From contig CAVUYE010000002.1 in assembly GCA_963745665.1 (NCBI GenBank), positions 1,240,001 through 1,304,000 on the forward strand: DNA of 64,000 nt, in the 5' to 3' direction. The notes beneath the pieces are model-generated. The model did no database searches, was not told the origin of the DNA, and saw only the letters and a program-made list of their open reading frames with translations. The first letter of the stretch is position 1. Each line of letters opens with the position of its first letter. The position numbers and the translations under genes were made by a program. The stretch comes from Bog-473 sp963745665 (lineage in GTDB: Bacteria; Actinomycetota; Acidimicrobiia; Acidimicrobiales; RAAP-2). Of the stretch, positions 1-9,203 are shown piece by piece.

Positions 1-495
1 CGGGCTGAAGGCCTGCGTGCTACTCCCACCGGTGGTCGTGGCGTGACCGATGCCGATGCCGGCGCCGAGGACTGCTAGCGCGGCCGCTCCGGCGAGGAGG
101 CCGTTGCGGACGCGGTGACTGGTGCTCGCTGCCGCGGGAGCCGGGGCCGCGGGGGTTGACCACATCGGGGCGCCCGGGTCGGTGGGCGGGGGGCCGCCGA
201 AGGACGCCGTCGGCGGGTCACCCAGCATCGGATTGCCGGCCAGCGCACCCATGGCGTAGGTGCCCTGGGGCGGGGTCGAGGCGGTAGCCGGAGTCGCGTC
301 CTGGGCCACGCCCCTCGGAGGGGTGTCGGGCTGTTGGGGGAGCGGCAAGGGTTGCTCCGGCACCGGGGGCGATGCGGCCGGCAGGGGAACGGCGGCCTGG
401 TTCGTGACCTCAGGGGTGGCGGTGGTCGGAGGAGTCTCCGGAAGCGGGTCGGTCACGGGCCCCTGTGTCGTCTCGTCGTTCTGGTCCTCTGTCAT
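1..495 (-). CDS. N-terminal part of a Pro-rich single-TM protein, possibly HtrA-like serine protease (partial)
   Basis: Only the first 165 codons lie in the window; the gene continues past the left edge. The first ~125 residues are rich in Pro, Ala and Thr and look like a disordered cytoplasmic tail. A single hydrophobic segment follows at about residues 132-152 (GLLAGAAALAVLGAGIGIG), then a Thr/Gly/Ser-rich stretch that would be extracytoplasmic. This design (disordered cytoplasmic tail, one TM, exported domain) is common in actinobacterial HtrA/DegP-type trypsin-like proteases, but the catalytic domain is not in the window, so the family is inferred. A penicillin-binding or other anchored exported protein is equally possible. 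The ATG at 495 is the first in-frame start and faces away from the dioxygenase gene to the right. Confidence 0.6.
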   Translation of the reverse strand, partial: MTEDQNDETTQGPVTDPLPETPPTTATPEVTNQAAVPLPAASPPVPEQPLPLPQQPDTPPRGVAQDATPATASTPPQGTYAMGALAGNPMLGDPPTASFGGPPPTDPGAPMWSTPAAPAPAAASTSHRVRNGLLAGAAALAVLGAGIGIGHATTTGGSSTQAFSP

Positions 496-724
496 GTCGG
501 CCTCCGTCTGAGTCCGGGCGGCCCGGGCTCTCCACGGCATCCATTTGACAGGTCATGCCTGTACGCCAGGTCAGAGAAAGTTATGACCGGGATAAATGTT
601 GTCTGTGTGGGCTGCCCACCGCTGAAAACCCGCTTCGGCCTGCGGAATTCCTGCGGTGCGGTGTGTCGACGCGGGGTCAGGCCCGGAGTTTCGGGTCCGT
701 AGCCGGGTCTACGCTTTGTGGACG

Positions 725-847
725 ATGGACACCATCGGGGGGCCCGTGGAAGCTGCAATTTTCGACGCCGACAGCCTGGACGGCTTCGACGAGTCGACCC
801 GGCGCTTCTTCTGGCGCAACGGAGCCGGACTGCTCGGACTCGCCTGA
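725..847 (+). CDS. Small ORF of unknown function upstream of the TauD-like gene
   Basis: A 40-codon open frame (begins MDTIGGPVEAAIFDADSLDG) ends 13 bp before the GTG of the dioxygenase. It has no convincing ribosome-binding site and no recognisable domain. It could be a leader peptide, the stub of a decayed gene, or non-coding. The surrounding 365 bp (496-860) separates two divergent genes and holds nothing else I can support. Confidence 0.2.
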   Translation: MDTIGGPVEAAIFDADSLDGFDESTRRFFWRNGAGLLGLA

Positions 848-860
848 GCATGCGATCGAG

Positions 861-1727
861 GTGACGACGAGGCGCACGTCCGTCACCGTGGCGCCCGTGG
901 CCGGTGCGTTGGGCGCCACCGTCATCGGTCTCGACCTGGCCCGGGTCTCCGAAGGGTCCGAGCTCGATGGCCTGCGCCGCGCTCTCGCCGAGCACCTCGT
1001 CGTCTTCCTGCCCGGGCAGGCGCTCGGGTTGGACGATCTCGAGCGGGTGACCGACCTGTTGGGCGGCCGCGACGTCACGCCCTTCGTCGATCCCCTCGAG
1101 GACCGGCCCTACGTGATCCGGGTGATCAAGGAGGCCGACGACGCCCTCAACTTCGCCAACGCCTGGCACAGCGACTTGAGCTATCTCCCGGCGCCGCCGG
1201 CCTATACCCTCCTGCACGCCTGGGACGTGCCGGCGTATGGCGGCGACACCGTGTGGTCGAACCAGTACCTGGCGTACGGGACCCTCTCGCGTGGGCTCAG
1301 GGCGACGTTGGACACGCTACGGGCCGTGCATTCGGCCGGCATGGCCTATGGCACGGGCGGCCTGCTCGACCAGGTCAAGGAGCTCACCTCAATGGCCATC
1401 GCCCCATCCACGGAGGCCTACGCCGAGCACGTCCACCCTGCCGTGACGGTCCACCCGGTGACGGGCAAGCCCGCGCTCTACGTCAATCCGGTCTACACGA
1501 CCCGCTTCGAGGGGTGGACGAAGGAGGAGTCGGCGACCCTGTTGGCCCACCTGTACCGGCACAGCATCAACGAGAACTTCACGTGCCGGCTGCGCTGGTC
1601 TGCGGGGACGCTGGCCATCTGGGACAACCGCTGCACCATGCACAATGCCCTGAACGACTACTCGGGTGTTCGTCGCGAGATGTACCGCACGAGCGTGAAA
1701 GGCGCGCTGCCGCTCGGGGTCAGCTGA
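861..1727 (+). CDS. TauD/TfdA-family Fe(II)/2-oxoglutarate dioxygenase
   Basis: A 288-residue protein of the usual TauD length. The iron-binding HxD motif is H103/D105 (WHSDLSY), and the distal His is about residue 261 (RCTMHNA). The Arg cluster near 271-276 (RREMYRT) is positioned to bind 2-oxoglutarate. The family hydroxylates small substrates such as taurine, sulfonates, aryloxyalkanoates or carnitine-type compounds, using 2-oxoglutarate and O2; the substrate here cannot be told. The frame is open from further upstream, but homology-like sequence begins at VTVAPVAGALGATV, so the GTG at 861 is preferred; its ribosome-binding site is weak. It stands alone on this strand, next to other oxygenases. 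Confidence 0.85.
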   Translation: MTTRRTSVTVAPVAGALGATVIGLDLARVSEGSELDGLRRALAEHLVVFLPGQALGLDDLERVTDLLGGRDVTPFVDPLEDRPYVIRVIKEADDALNFANAWHSDLSYLPAPPAYTLLHAWDVPAYGGDTVWSNQYLAYGTLSRGLRATLDTLRAVHSAGMAYGTGGLLDQVKELTSMAIAPSTEAYAEHVHPAVTVHPVTGKPALYVNPVYTTRFEGWTKEESATLLAHLYRHSINENFTCRLRWSAGTLAIWDNRCTMHNALNDYSGVRREMYRTSVKGALPLGVS

Positions 1728-1750
1728 GGAGCGGTTGTGTCCCCGCAGGG

Positions 1751-2179
1751 TCAGAACGTGCGCGGGCGGCCCGAGGCCGACGAGCTCAGCCCCCAGTGGC
1801 AACGACGGCCGATCGTCTGTCTCGGCGCGGTGCCCGCGCCAATGGCCTCGGCCGACAGCGCGCGGTGCAGGCCGACTCCGAGGTCACCGGGACGTGCCTC
1901 GATCCCGCGCACCTCGACCCGCCATTCGTAGTCCTCGGACGTCAGCGCGCCGTCGGTGCTCATGATGGCGGCGTCCGGGCAGGCCTCGCGGACACGCGTC
2001 AGGAGCTCGAAGCGGGCATCGTGGCTGTCGAGGCCGTTGTGGTGGAACGGGACGGCACTGCTGATGCGGGGCGACTCGATCACGATCACCCAGCGGGGTC
2101 CCTGGCGACAGAGGTACAGGGTCGCGTTGTCGATGGTCCCGGCGTGTGCAGGGACGCTCCATTTGTTGATCGGTCGCAT
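1751..2179 (-). CDS. Hypothetical protein
   Basis: An open frame of about 142 residues from an ATG at 2179 (an in-frame start also exists at 2230). The amino-acid composition looks coding (for example PRWVIVIESPRISSAVPFHH) and ends in a low-complexity Ser/Arg tail. I recognise no family, membrane segment or signal peptide. It is convergent with the dioxygenase, its stop lying 24 bp past that gene's end. The N-terminus could be missing because of an indel, since the sequence just upstream also looks like gene debris. Confidence 0.4.
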   Translation of the reverse strand: MRPINKWSVPAHAGTIDNATLYLCRQGPRWVIVIESPRISSAVPFHHNGLDSHDARFELLTRVREACPDAAIMSTDGALTSEDYEWRVEVRGIEARPGDLGVGLHRALSAEAIGAGTAPRQTIGRRCHWGLSSSASGRPRTF

Positions 2180-2246
2180 CACGAGTGGAACGCCCCGGCG
2201 CGGGACGGCTTGCTGGGCCAAAAGACCCATTTTCGGTCAAGTCCAG

Positions 2247-2701
2247 TCACGTCCCCATGGTGCCGGACCGCGCCCTCACGTACCAGGGCCGAAGTGTTCT
2301 AGTGCTGTGCCAGGCTGGCAGTTCAGGGGCCCGGCGCAACGTGATCGTGACATGGCGAACAGAAGGCGGCACGGTGACGGTGCCCGTGGCCTGAATGATC
2401 CTTCCGACGGAGGTCGTGGCCACATTGTCGACGAAGACCGGCACCTCGAAGAGGACGGGCCCCGTAGGTGCCGTCCCATGCAATGTGAGCGACAGAGAGA
2501 GCCCGGAAGAGGAGATGCCCATCCGGCGCGATGGCCTGCTGTTGTTGGAAAATTGTTCACTGCGATCGGCACACCACGGTCGAGCCAGACATCGGGCAGC
2601 CCTCGGCCGACGATCAGAGACCCGTTTGACTGCTGCGCCACGAGGGAGTCGAGCAGTACCTTGTCCGCGCCCTGGTGCAGTACGGATTCGTGGGAAGGCC
2701 T
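2247..2701 (-). pseudogene. Gene remnant downstream of the alcohol dehydrogenase
   Basis: Directly after the dehydrogenase stop, in the same frame, the sequence stays open with coding-like residues (LLDSLVAQQSNGSLIVGRGL, GVPIAVNNF). It then continues in a second frame after a TTTT run near 2548 as a beta-rich sequence (VDNVATTSVGRIIQATGTVT) to a stop at 2247. There is no plausible start codon at its 5' end, so it looks like the 3' fragment of a lost or frameshifted gene. I do not recognise the family. Confidence 0.35.
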
Positions 2702-3884
2702 TCAGGGCCGGAAGACCACCTTTATGGCGTGTGACGTCGTGCGGTCGATGGCCGCCCCGATGGCCTCCCGGTAGTCCTCCAGCCCGAACTCGTGGGTCAC
2801 GACCACGGCGTCCGGCAGCAGGCCAGCCGCCAGTACGTCGAGCGCCCGGTCCACCGAATGTCGCTCCGGCCCGCCGGCGAGGCCCGGTGCCGAATGCGCG
2901 TCGACGGTGTGGTCGATGGAGCCGACGAGCGCCGCCTCCTTGTACCAGATCGGCGTCAGGTCCACCTCGCTGATGCCCGCTGCGCCCAGAAGGAGGACGC
3001 TGCCGCGGTGGGCGACGGCGCGCAGTGCCTCGGTGACCGATCCGGGCGACCCCACGGCTTCGACGACGTAGGGAAATCCCCCCATCAGCATCTGGTGGCG
3101 CTTGGCGCCGACGATGCGGGAGCCGCTCGAGCGCGGCCAGCTCTTCCCAGTGCGCGTTGCGAGGGTCGCTGATCACGACATGGTCCGCTCCACAGGCCGT
3201 CGCCGCGTCGGCCTGGTGCGGATGGCGCGCCAGGACGGTGACCGGGCAGTTCGGGAAGAGCCCACGCAGCGCGGCGAGAGACGCCAGCCCGATGATCCCG
3301 GCCCCCACGATCAGGACCGGTTCGCCGTCGACCGGGCTGGCCCGCAGCAGGCCGTGGCAGGCGATGGACACCGGCTCGTAGAGGCTGGCCCCGCGGTCCA
3401 CGATGGCGTCCGGCATGGGGTGGAGCATGGAATCGTGCGCCACCACGCTGTCCGCCCACCCGCCTCCGAGGTCGTGGGTGTAGCCCAGGGACCGCCCGGA
3501 GCTGATGATGCGGCTGTCCAGGTTGAGGCACGACGACGTCCAGCCGCGCGCACAGTTGGCGCACGGCGGGTCGATGCCGCGCGGCAGACAGGGGATGCAC
3601 GGGTCGATGACGACCCTCGTTCCGACGGCCACCGAACAGTTCGGCCCCGCCTCGACGACGCGCCCTGCCGTCTCGTGACCGAGGACGAAGGGAAACGTCC
3701 CCATGGTGACCAACGTCGGCGAAGGCCCGGTGTTGTGCGCGAACAGGTGGAGGTCGCTGCCGCAGATCCCGCCAGTCGTGACTGCGACGCGCGCCCAGGA
3801 CGGGCCCGGGAGCCCGGGCTCGGGTATCTCCGACAGGGAAGCAGGGAACTCGGGGTCAACCATGTCGAACACCACCGCGCGCAT
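2702..3884 (-). CDS. Zinc-dependent alcohol dehydrogenase (MDR superfamily), frameshifted
   Basis: Medium-chain zinc alcohol dehydrogenase. The N-terminal half has the catalytic-zinc motifs GGICGSDLHLF and GHETAGRVVEAG, and a four-Cys structural-zinc lobe (CIPC...CANC...C). The Rossmann segment VLIVGAGIIGLASLAALRG binds NAD(P). Around 3125 the frame breaks: the protein runs to AALER in one frame and resumes with MLMGGFPYVVEAVG in another, continuing to VVFRP at the stop. One missing base restores a full-length protein of about 394 residues. The family oxidises alcohols or polyols; the substrate is unknown. It is divergent from the PhyH gene, with 62 bp between starts. The break is probably a sequence error, but a genuine null allele cannot be excluded. 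Confidence 0.8.
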
Positions 3885-3946
3885 GCCGCGAGCGTAGGCG
3901 CGGCGGAGGGAGGACCCCCGGAGGCGGCTGGCCTAAGGTGCTGCCG

Positions 3947-4816
3947 ATGCGGGTCTCTGACGCCACCCTTACCGAGGTGCGCGAGCGCGGCTACGCGCTG
4001 ATGGAAGGTTTTCTGAGCGACGACGAGCTGGCCGCCGCCCGGGAGGCGCTCTGGCTCCACTTCCCGCGTCCGCGGGACTATTTCGCCGACCGCGATGCGT
4101 ATGCCCACTACGGGGCGAGCCAGTTTGCCGGGGTGGAGGAATTCCCCTATCGCTCGTGGGATCTCAACCGGCTCGCCGTACACCCCGATCTGGTGGACGC
4201 CGCCGAGCGCTACCTGCAGACCACCGACCTCCACCTGTACAAGGTGGAGCTGTGGGCCAAGTACGCCGGCGCCGTTAACTATGACCAGCCGCTCCATCGG
4301 GATTATGGGAGCCACAGCCTGGTTGTCCCGCGCCCCGAGCCCCGCTACCAGCAGCTCACGACCTTCATCTACCTGTCCGACGTCACGGAGGAGGACGGGC
4401 CGACCCGCATCGTCCCCTACGAGGACGGCAAGGACGTGCCCTACTCGCCCCTGTACCTGCCGTCCGGCTCGTTGGCCGAGGCCGAGGTGGCCTGCACGGG
4501 CCCGGCCGGGGCCCTTCTCGTCTACCGGACCGACATCTTGCATCGCGGATCGGACATCACCGGTTCTGACCGCGCGCGCTTCTCCATCCTGGTCGACTTC
4601 CAGATGCGGGGGACGACGTGGGGCGGGAAGATGGCCTGGCCCAAGCAGTCGCCCGAGCGCTGGGCCCGCTTCATCCCGCAATGCGATGTCCGAGAGCGCG
4701 ACCTCTTCGGCTTCCCTCGCCCCGGCGACCCCTACTGGTCCGAGGACACGCTCCAAGGTGTGGCCGCCCGCTACCCGGGCATCGACCTCGCGCCCTACCG
4801 AGACGCGTTGGGGTGA
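3947..4816 (+). CDS. Phytanoyl-CoA dioxygenase (PhyH) family protein
   Basis: A 289-residue Fe(II)/2-oxoglutarate oxygenase of the PhyH family. The iron triad is H117/D119 (LHRDYG) and the His near 199 (ILHRGSD); an Arg about 11 residues later (RARFS) is the expected 2-oxoglutarate anchor. The family hydroxylates lipids, CoA esters or secondary metabolites; the substrate is unknown. The ATG at 3947 is chosen over a GTG at 3938 because an AAGG ribosome-binding site sits 8 bp before it. The stop overlaps the start of the next gene (GTGA), so the two are probably translated together. Confidence 0.85.
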   Translation: MRVSDATLTEVRERGYALMEGFLSDDELAAAREALWLHFPRPRDYFADRDAYAHYGASQFAGVEEFPYRSWDLNRLAVHPDLVDAAERYLQTTDLHLYKVELWAKYAGAVNYDQPLHRDYGSHSLVVPRPEPRYQQLTTFIYLSDVTEEDGPTRIVPYEDGKDVPYSPLYLPSGSLAEAEVACTGPAGALLVYRTDILHRGSDITGSDRARFSILVDFQMRGTTWGGKMAWPKQSPERWARFIPQCDVRERDLFGFPRPGDPYWSEDTLQGVAARYPGIDLAPYRDALG

Positions 4817-5187
4817 GCGGTCAGGGACACGCACGGGTCGAGCTCCGGCGTGTCTACGACGACGATCCGGGTGGGGGAGCTCCCCGCATCCTGGTCGATC
4901 GCCTGTGGCCCAGAGGGATCGCCAAAGCCGACGCCCCATTCGACGAATGGGACAAGGACGTTGCGCCCAGCACGGAGCTTCGGCGCTGGTACGGGCACGA
5001 GCCGTCGAAGTTCGAGGCGTTCGCCCGGCGCTACCGGGAGGAACTCCATCTTCCTCCGGCCAATGACGCGGTGGCACGCCTCCGCTTGCGAGCGCAGAAC
5101 GGCGGCATCGTCCTGATCACTGCGACCCGCGACGTCGAGCACTCCGCCGCCGAGGTGCTCCGCGGCGAGCTTCTGCGGCAGCTCTGA
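4813..5187 (+). CDS. DUF488 (YeaO-like) family protein
   Basis: A short protein (124 residues) with the family signature VDRLWPRGI near residue 30 and the later WY...F.RRYREEL segment. Its function is not established. It starts at a GTG overlapping the PhyH stop by four bases (GTGA), which indicates translational coupling. Whether the two proteins work together is not known. Confidence 0.85.
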   Translation: MSGQGHARVELRRVYDDDPGGGAPRILVDRLWPRGIAKADAPFDEWDKDVAPSTELRRWYGHEPSKFEAFARRYREELHLPPANDAVARLRLRAQNGGIVLITATRDVEHSAAEVLRGELLRQL

Positions 5188-5242
5188 TCGAGGTGGCATC
5201 ATTCCCACCAATGCCCGATCCGACGACCAAAGGACGACGCCC

Positions 5243-6334
5243 GTGAGCTATCGCGTGATCCAGTGGGCCACTGGCGGCGTCGGCCGCGCCGCCATGGAAG
5301 GGGTCCTGGCGCATCCCGAGCTGGAGCTGGCCGGAGCCTGGGTCCACAGCCCGGAGAAGGAGGGGCTGGACCTCGGAGCGCTGCTCGGTCGCGAAAACCT
5401 CGGCGTCACCGCGACGACCGACGTCGAGGCGCTCCTGGCCACCGAGGCCGACTGCGTGCTCTACAGCCCGATCTTCGCCGACCCCGGCGTGGTCGCCGCC
5501 ATCCTGGAGTCCGGCAAGAACGTGGTGTCGCCACTCGGATGGTTCTATCCGCCCCCCGACGACCGACAGAAGTTCGACACCATCGCCAAGAAGGCCGGCG
5601 TCACCCTCCACGGCACCGGCATCAATCCCGGCGGCATCACCGAGCGCTTCCCGCTCATGATCTCGGCCCTGTCGGGCTCGGTCACCCACGTGCGGGCGGA
5701 GGAGTACTCCGACATCCGCACCTACGGCGCCCCCGACGTGGTTCGCGACTGGATGCTTTTCGGCAAGACCCCCGAGGAGGCGCGGGCCAGCGTCATGATC
5801 GACGCGCTCGGTGGCGGCTTCCGTCAGTCCCTCTTCATGGTCGCCGACGAAATGGGATTCGACATCGAGCCGCAGCTGCAGACCACACACGAGATGGCGG
5901 TAGCCACCGTGCCCATCGATTCGCCGATCGGCCCGATTCAGCCGGGGACGGTGGCCGCGCAGCGGTTCACCTGGGAGGCCACCGTCGACGGGACTCCGGT
6001 AGTGACCGCCACGGTCAACTGGCTGATGGGGGAGGAGCACCTCGACCCGGCCTGGACCTTCGGCGACGAGGGGGAGCGCTTCGAAGTCGAGATCACCGGC
6101 GATCCAAACTGCCTCACCACGTTCAAGAAGCTGCATCCCGAGACGGTCGCGGCGGGTCTCGTCCGCAATCCCGGCGTGGTCGCCACGGCGATGCACTGCG
6201 TCAACGCCCTCCCGTACGTCTGCCGGGCCGAGCCCGGATTGCTCACCTACCTCGAGATGCCTTTGGTGGCCGGCCGCGCCGCTCCGGGCCTGCATCGGGA
6301 CCGGCGGACATCGCCTTCCTCCACCCCGGCATGA
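5243..6334 (+). CDS. NAD(P)-binding dihydrodipicolinate reductase-like protein
   Basis: A 363-residue protein with an N-terminal Rossmann fold (VIQWATGGVGRAAMEGVL) followed by a substrate domain (GTGINPGGITERFPLMISAL). It resembles the DapB-like or 2,4-diaminopentanoate dehydrogenase-like proteins abundant in actinobacteria, whose substrates are mostly unknown. It lacks the compact size of true DapB (about 250 residues), so lysine biosynthesis is unlikely. An AAAGGA ribosome-binding site precedes the GTG start. The stop overlaps the next start (ATGA), placing it in an operon with the SDR. Confidence 0.75.
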   Translation: MSYRVIQWATGGVGRAAMEGVLAHPELELAGAWVHSPEKEGLDLGALLGRENLGVTATTDVEALLATEADCVLYSPIFADPGVVAAILESGKNVVSPLGWFYPPPDDRQKFDTIAKKAGVTLHGTGINPGGITERFPLMISALSGSVTHVRAEEYSDIRTYGAPDVVRDWMLFGKTPEEARASVMIDALGGGFRQSLFMVADEMGFDIEPQLQTTHEMAVATVPIDSPIGPIQPGTVAAQRFTWEATVDGTPVVTATVNWLMGEEHLDPAWTFGDEGERFEVEITGDPNCLTTFKKLHPETVAAGLVRNPGVVATAMHCVNALPYVCRAEPGLLTYLEMPLVAGRAAPGLHRDRRTSPSSTPA

Positions 6335-7152
6335 TCCTCGACCGCTTCTCGGTTGCCGGCAGGGTGGCGATCGTCACGGGTGCCGGGCTGGGGATCGGGC
6401 GGGGGATCGCCATCGGCTTCGCCGAAGCCGGAGCGGATGTCGTCGTGGCGGCACGCACCGAGTCCGACCTCCAGGACGTGGCTGCGCGGATCCGGTCCTT
6501 CGGTCGCCGCGCCCTGGTCGTGCCGACCGACGTCACTGACGCCACCGCCTGCGAACAGCTGGTGGCACGAGCCGTTGAGGAGTTCGGCCGGCTCGACATC
6601 CTGATCAACAACGCCGGCGGCGCCATGCCCCGGGCGGCCATGGAGACGAGCGAGGGGTTCATGGCCCGCACCTTTGCCTTCAACGTGATCGCGCCCCTCA
6701 CGCTGACGAAGTTGGCGGCGCGGCAGATGGTCGACACGGTGGGCAGCGGCGCCGTGGTCAACATCTCGTCACGCTCGGCCAGCATGACCCAGACGATGTT
6801 CGTGGCCTACGGGGCGGCCAAGGCGGCGCTCAATCGGATGACGCGCAACATCGCGCCCGAGTTGGCGCCGCGGGTACGGGTCAACGCAATCGATGTCGGT
6901 GGCGTCGCCACACGCTCGCTCGACATCGTGCTGACCGACGACACCTTGCGCCGGCAGTTCCTCGAAGGCACGCCGATGGGTCGGCCCGGGGAGCCCGAGG
7001 ACATAGCGTGCGCGGTCCTCTATCTCGCCTCCGACGCCTCGTCCTGGGTCACCGGAAAGGTCTTCGAAATCGACGGTGGCACGGAGGCACCCGCCATGAC
7101 CGTTCCGGCACCTGCGCTGACCCCAACTCCTGGGAGCCCCGCCGCCTCTTGA
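6331..7152 (+). CDS. Short-chain dehydrogenase/reductase
   Basis: A classical SDR of 273 residues. It has the cofactor motif TGAGLGIGRG, the NNAGG motif, the catalytic Ser (NISSRS) and YGAAK. The C-terminal PMGRPGEPEDIACAVLYLAS segment is typical of FabG-like and 3-hydroxyacyl enzymes. It is an NAD(P)-dependent oxidoreductase on an unknown alcohol or ketone. The ATG overlaps the stop of the reductase upstream (ATGA), suggesting a two-step pathway. The last ~20 residues are Pro/Ala/Thr-rich and not conserved in the family. Confidence 0.85.
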   Translation: MILDRFSVAGRVAIVTGAGLGIGRGIAIGFAEAGADVVVAARTESDLQDVAARIRSFGRRALVVPTDVTDATACEQLVARAVEEFGRLDILINNAGGAMPRAAMETSEGFMARTFAFNVIAPLTLTKLAARQMVDTVGSGAVVNISSRSASMTQTMFVAYGAAKAALNRMTRNIAPELAPRVRVNAIDVGGVATRSLDIVLTDDTLRRQFLEGTPMGRPGEPEDIACAVLYLASDASSWVTGKVFEIDGGTEAPAMTVPAPALTPTPGSPAAS

Positions 7153-7213
7153 GCGTGGGCGAGCGGTCAGGTGTCGCCCGACGGCCGTCACGCCTTCCCG
7201 GGTTGCGAAGCTT

Positions 7214-7567
7214 TCAGCTCCGAAGCTCCCAGCGGTTCCCGGCTGGGTCCTTGCACAGAACGATCCGGTTGCCGTCGAACTCGGCGGCCTTGAACGGGAT
7301 GCCCGCAGCGGACAACCGTGTCTGGATCGCCTCCGACTCCCCGCTGACGTCGATGGCCGTGTGCGCCATGGCCGCCGGGGTGTGGCCCGGGTCGAGGCTC
7401 AGATGCACCTGCGTCCCATCGTCGGCCTCGAACCAGCGGGCCCCGAAGTCGGATGCGGCCTTCGGTGGCTCCAGCCGTCGATAGCCGAGAATTTCGACCA
7501 GGAAGTCGGCTTCGGCCTCGGCAAGATCCGGCGGGATGCCCAAGTTGGCGTGGTGAAACGTCGGCAT
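7214..7567 (-). CDS. VOC (glyoxalase/bleomycin-resistance) family protein
   Basis: A 117-residue single-domain VOC protein. It begins PTFHHANLGIP and ends with the typical KDPAGNRWELRS strand; a metal His lies near residue 5 and a Glu in WEL. The fold supports metal-dependent isomerases, lyases and dioxygenases, so the reaction is not predictable. A second in-frame ATG at 7576 lies only 2 bases after the GGGA element, so the start at 7567 is preferred. It is convergent with the SDR. Confidence 0.8.
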   Translation of the reverse strand: MPTFHHANLGIPPDLAEAEADFLVEILGYRRLEPPKAASDFGARWFEADDGTQVHLSLDPGHTPAAMAHTAIDVSGESEAIQTRLSAAGIPFKAAEFDGNRIVLCKDPAGNRWELRS

Positions 7568-7633
7568 GCTGCGCATTGTCCCATGTCGGTGCCGACGCGT
7601 GGCACGTCGACGGTGTCGGACGAGGGCAGCGGG

Positions 7634-9052
7634 TCAGACAGTGGGGCCGGGCGTCTTGACGAAGGCCGAGAGGGGCGGCTGCTCTCCAGCGGGCGGTGGC
7701 GGAAATTGGGAGACGCCGGTTGGGTTCCCGGGTGCGGCCAGAGTGGGGGGATCTCGAAAGGCGCGGGCGCGGAGGTCGAGGCAGTCGAGCAGGTCGTTGG
7801 CGTTGGCGTCCCGGTAGGTCATGGCGGGAAGGTTCCACTTGCGCTCGATCGTCTTCAGAACCGACGTGTGGTCGTACACGGTATGGGATACGAAGTCCCG
7901 CTTGCTGTAGGGCGACACGACCACGGTGGGGACACGGAAGCCGTAGCGGTCGTACCCGCCGGGTTGATTGGTCTCGCTGAGGACGGGCGGGATGTCATCG
8001 GGAGGGATGGCGGGCGGCGGCGGAACGTGGTCGTAGTAGCCCCCGTGCTCGTCGTAGGTCCACACCATCAAGGTCCGGTCCCAGGCGGGGCTGTTCAGCA
8101 GCGAGCCGACCACCGTCGAGACGAAGTACTCGCCGAGCGATATGTCCTGAGGGCTCTCCTCGGTGGCGGTGAGGATGTTCGGATCGACATACGAGACCGC
8201 CGGGAGTGAGCCCGACTGCGCGTCAGCGTGGAACTGGTCGATCGTCTTGATCCGGCTCGGGTTCTTCTTGACCACGTCGGAGATCACGTAGAGGGTGGAT
8301 ACGTTGGTGGCGTAGCTCGCCCAGTTGATGTCGTGCGCGTCGAGACGGTCGAAGATGGTCCCGTTGGGCGGGATCCCGGTGATCGACGAGTCAACGGTGG
8401 CGATGAGCCCGAAGGCCGTCCCGGCCAGGAGAAAGCGTCGGTTCGGGTACGTCTGGGCCAGCACCGAACAGAAGTAGCGGTCGCAGAGGGGGAATGTGCG
8501 GGCCAGCGAGTAGTAGAAGGGGATCTCCTCGCCCGTGTAGTACGCCATCGACCAGTCGCTGCTGCTCTCCGGCCCGATGAACCCGTCGTTCCGGCCATGC
8601 GCGTATTGCAGGTGGCTGGCGTCCCAGCTCTGCGTCACGTGGCCGGCCTGGCTGGTCGTCGTTTCGTGGAAGGCGCGGACGTATCCGCCCGACGGGTCCG
8701 GATTGGTGTTGGTCGGGAGCCCGTGGCGGTCGAGGGCGAACCCATCGCCTCGGCCGAGCATCCCGAGGTAGTTGTCGAACGAGTGGTTCTCCTGCATGAC
8801 CACCACGATGTGATCGATTTCCGGCAGGGTGTCGGTGCCCGCGGGAAGGCTGGGATCAGGTAGTGAACCCGGGTGGCGCCACTTGGAGCGGGGCGGCAGA
8901 TGGAGACGCGAAGTGGGAGGCGCGCCGCCGTTCGTGATCGCCGCGGCGCCCTCAGCCGTCGCCGCGCTGACCCCGACCGCTGCGGCCCCGACTCCGAGCG
9001 CTCCTTGGAGTATCTGACGCCTCGAGAGGTTGCGGTCCTCGCTCACCGCCAT
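7634..9052 (-). CDS. Exported phosphoesterase (phospholipase C / acid phosphatase family)
   Basis: A 472-residue protein of the bacterial phospholipase C/AcpA phosphoesterase family. The N-terminus carries a twin-arginine signal (LSRRQILQGALGVGAAAVGV), so it is likely exported folded. Family motifs include the metal/nucleophile region VVVMQENHSFDNY, the central CDRYFCSVLAQTYPNRRFL, and TYDEHGGYYDHVPPP near residue 330. It would hydrolyse phosphate esters outside the membrane (phospholipids or phosphomonoesters), possibly for phosphate scavenging. The length is slightly short for phospholipase C proper because the extra C-terminal domains are absent. It stands alone, with 150 bp to the next gene. 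Confidence 0.88.
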   Translation of the reverse strand: MAVSEDRNLSRRQILQGALGVGAAAVGVSAATAEGAAAITNGGAPPTSRLHLPPRSKWRHPGSLPDPSLPAGTDTLPEIDHIVVVMQENHSFDNYLGMLGRGDGFALDRHGLPTNTNPDPSGGYVRAFHETTTSQAGHVTQSWDASHLQYAHGRNDGFIGPESSSDWSMAYYTGEEIPFYYSLARTFPLCDRYFCSVLAQTYPNRRFLLAGTAFGLIATVDSSITGIPPNGTIFDRLDAHDINWASYATNVSTLYVISDVVKKNPSRIKTIDQFHADAQSGSLPAVSYVDPNILTATEESPQDISLGEYFVSTVVGSLLNSPAWDRTLMVWTYDEHGGYYDHVPPPPAIPPDDIPPVLSETNQPGGYDRYGFRVPTVVVSPYSKRDFVSHTVYDHTSVLKTIERKWNLPAMTYRDANANDLLDCLDLRARAFRDPPTLAAPGNPTGVSQFPPPPAGEQPPLSAFVKTPGPTV

Positions 9053-9203
9053 CCATTAGAGCATGGGTACGGAGAGCGTCAACAGACTTCCGGTACGCGT
9101 CTGTCGTCACCGGGACGGTTCGGTATCCGTTGCATGTCACGCCCACGCGGATGGAGCGCCGGGCTCCTCCCACAGTTCCTCAGAGAGCGCGGCGAGAGCC
9201 GAT

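Noticed and set aside
545..573. TTGACA as a promoter -35 element
   Set aside because: No -10 hexamer is present at 15-19 bases downstream.
5263..6330. Long in-frame extension upstream of the SDR on the + strand
   Set aside because: It overlaps the reductase in another frame, has Arg/His-rich shadow composition, and the SDR has a proper ATG coupled by ATGA at 6331.
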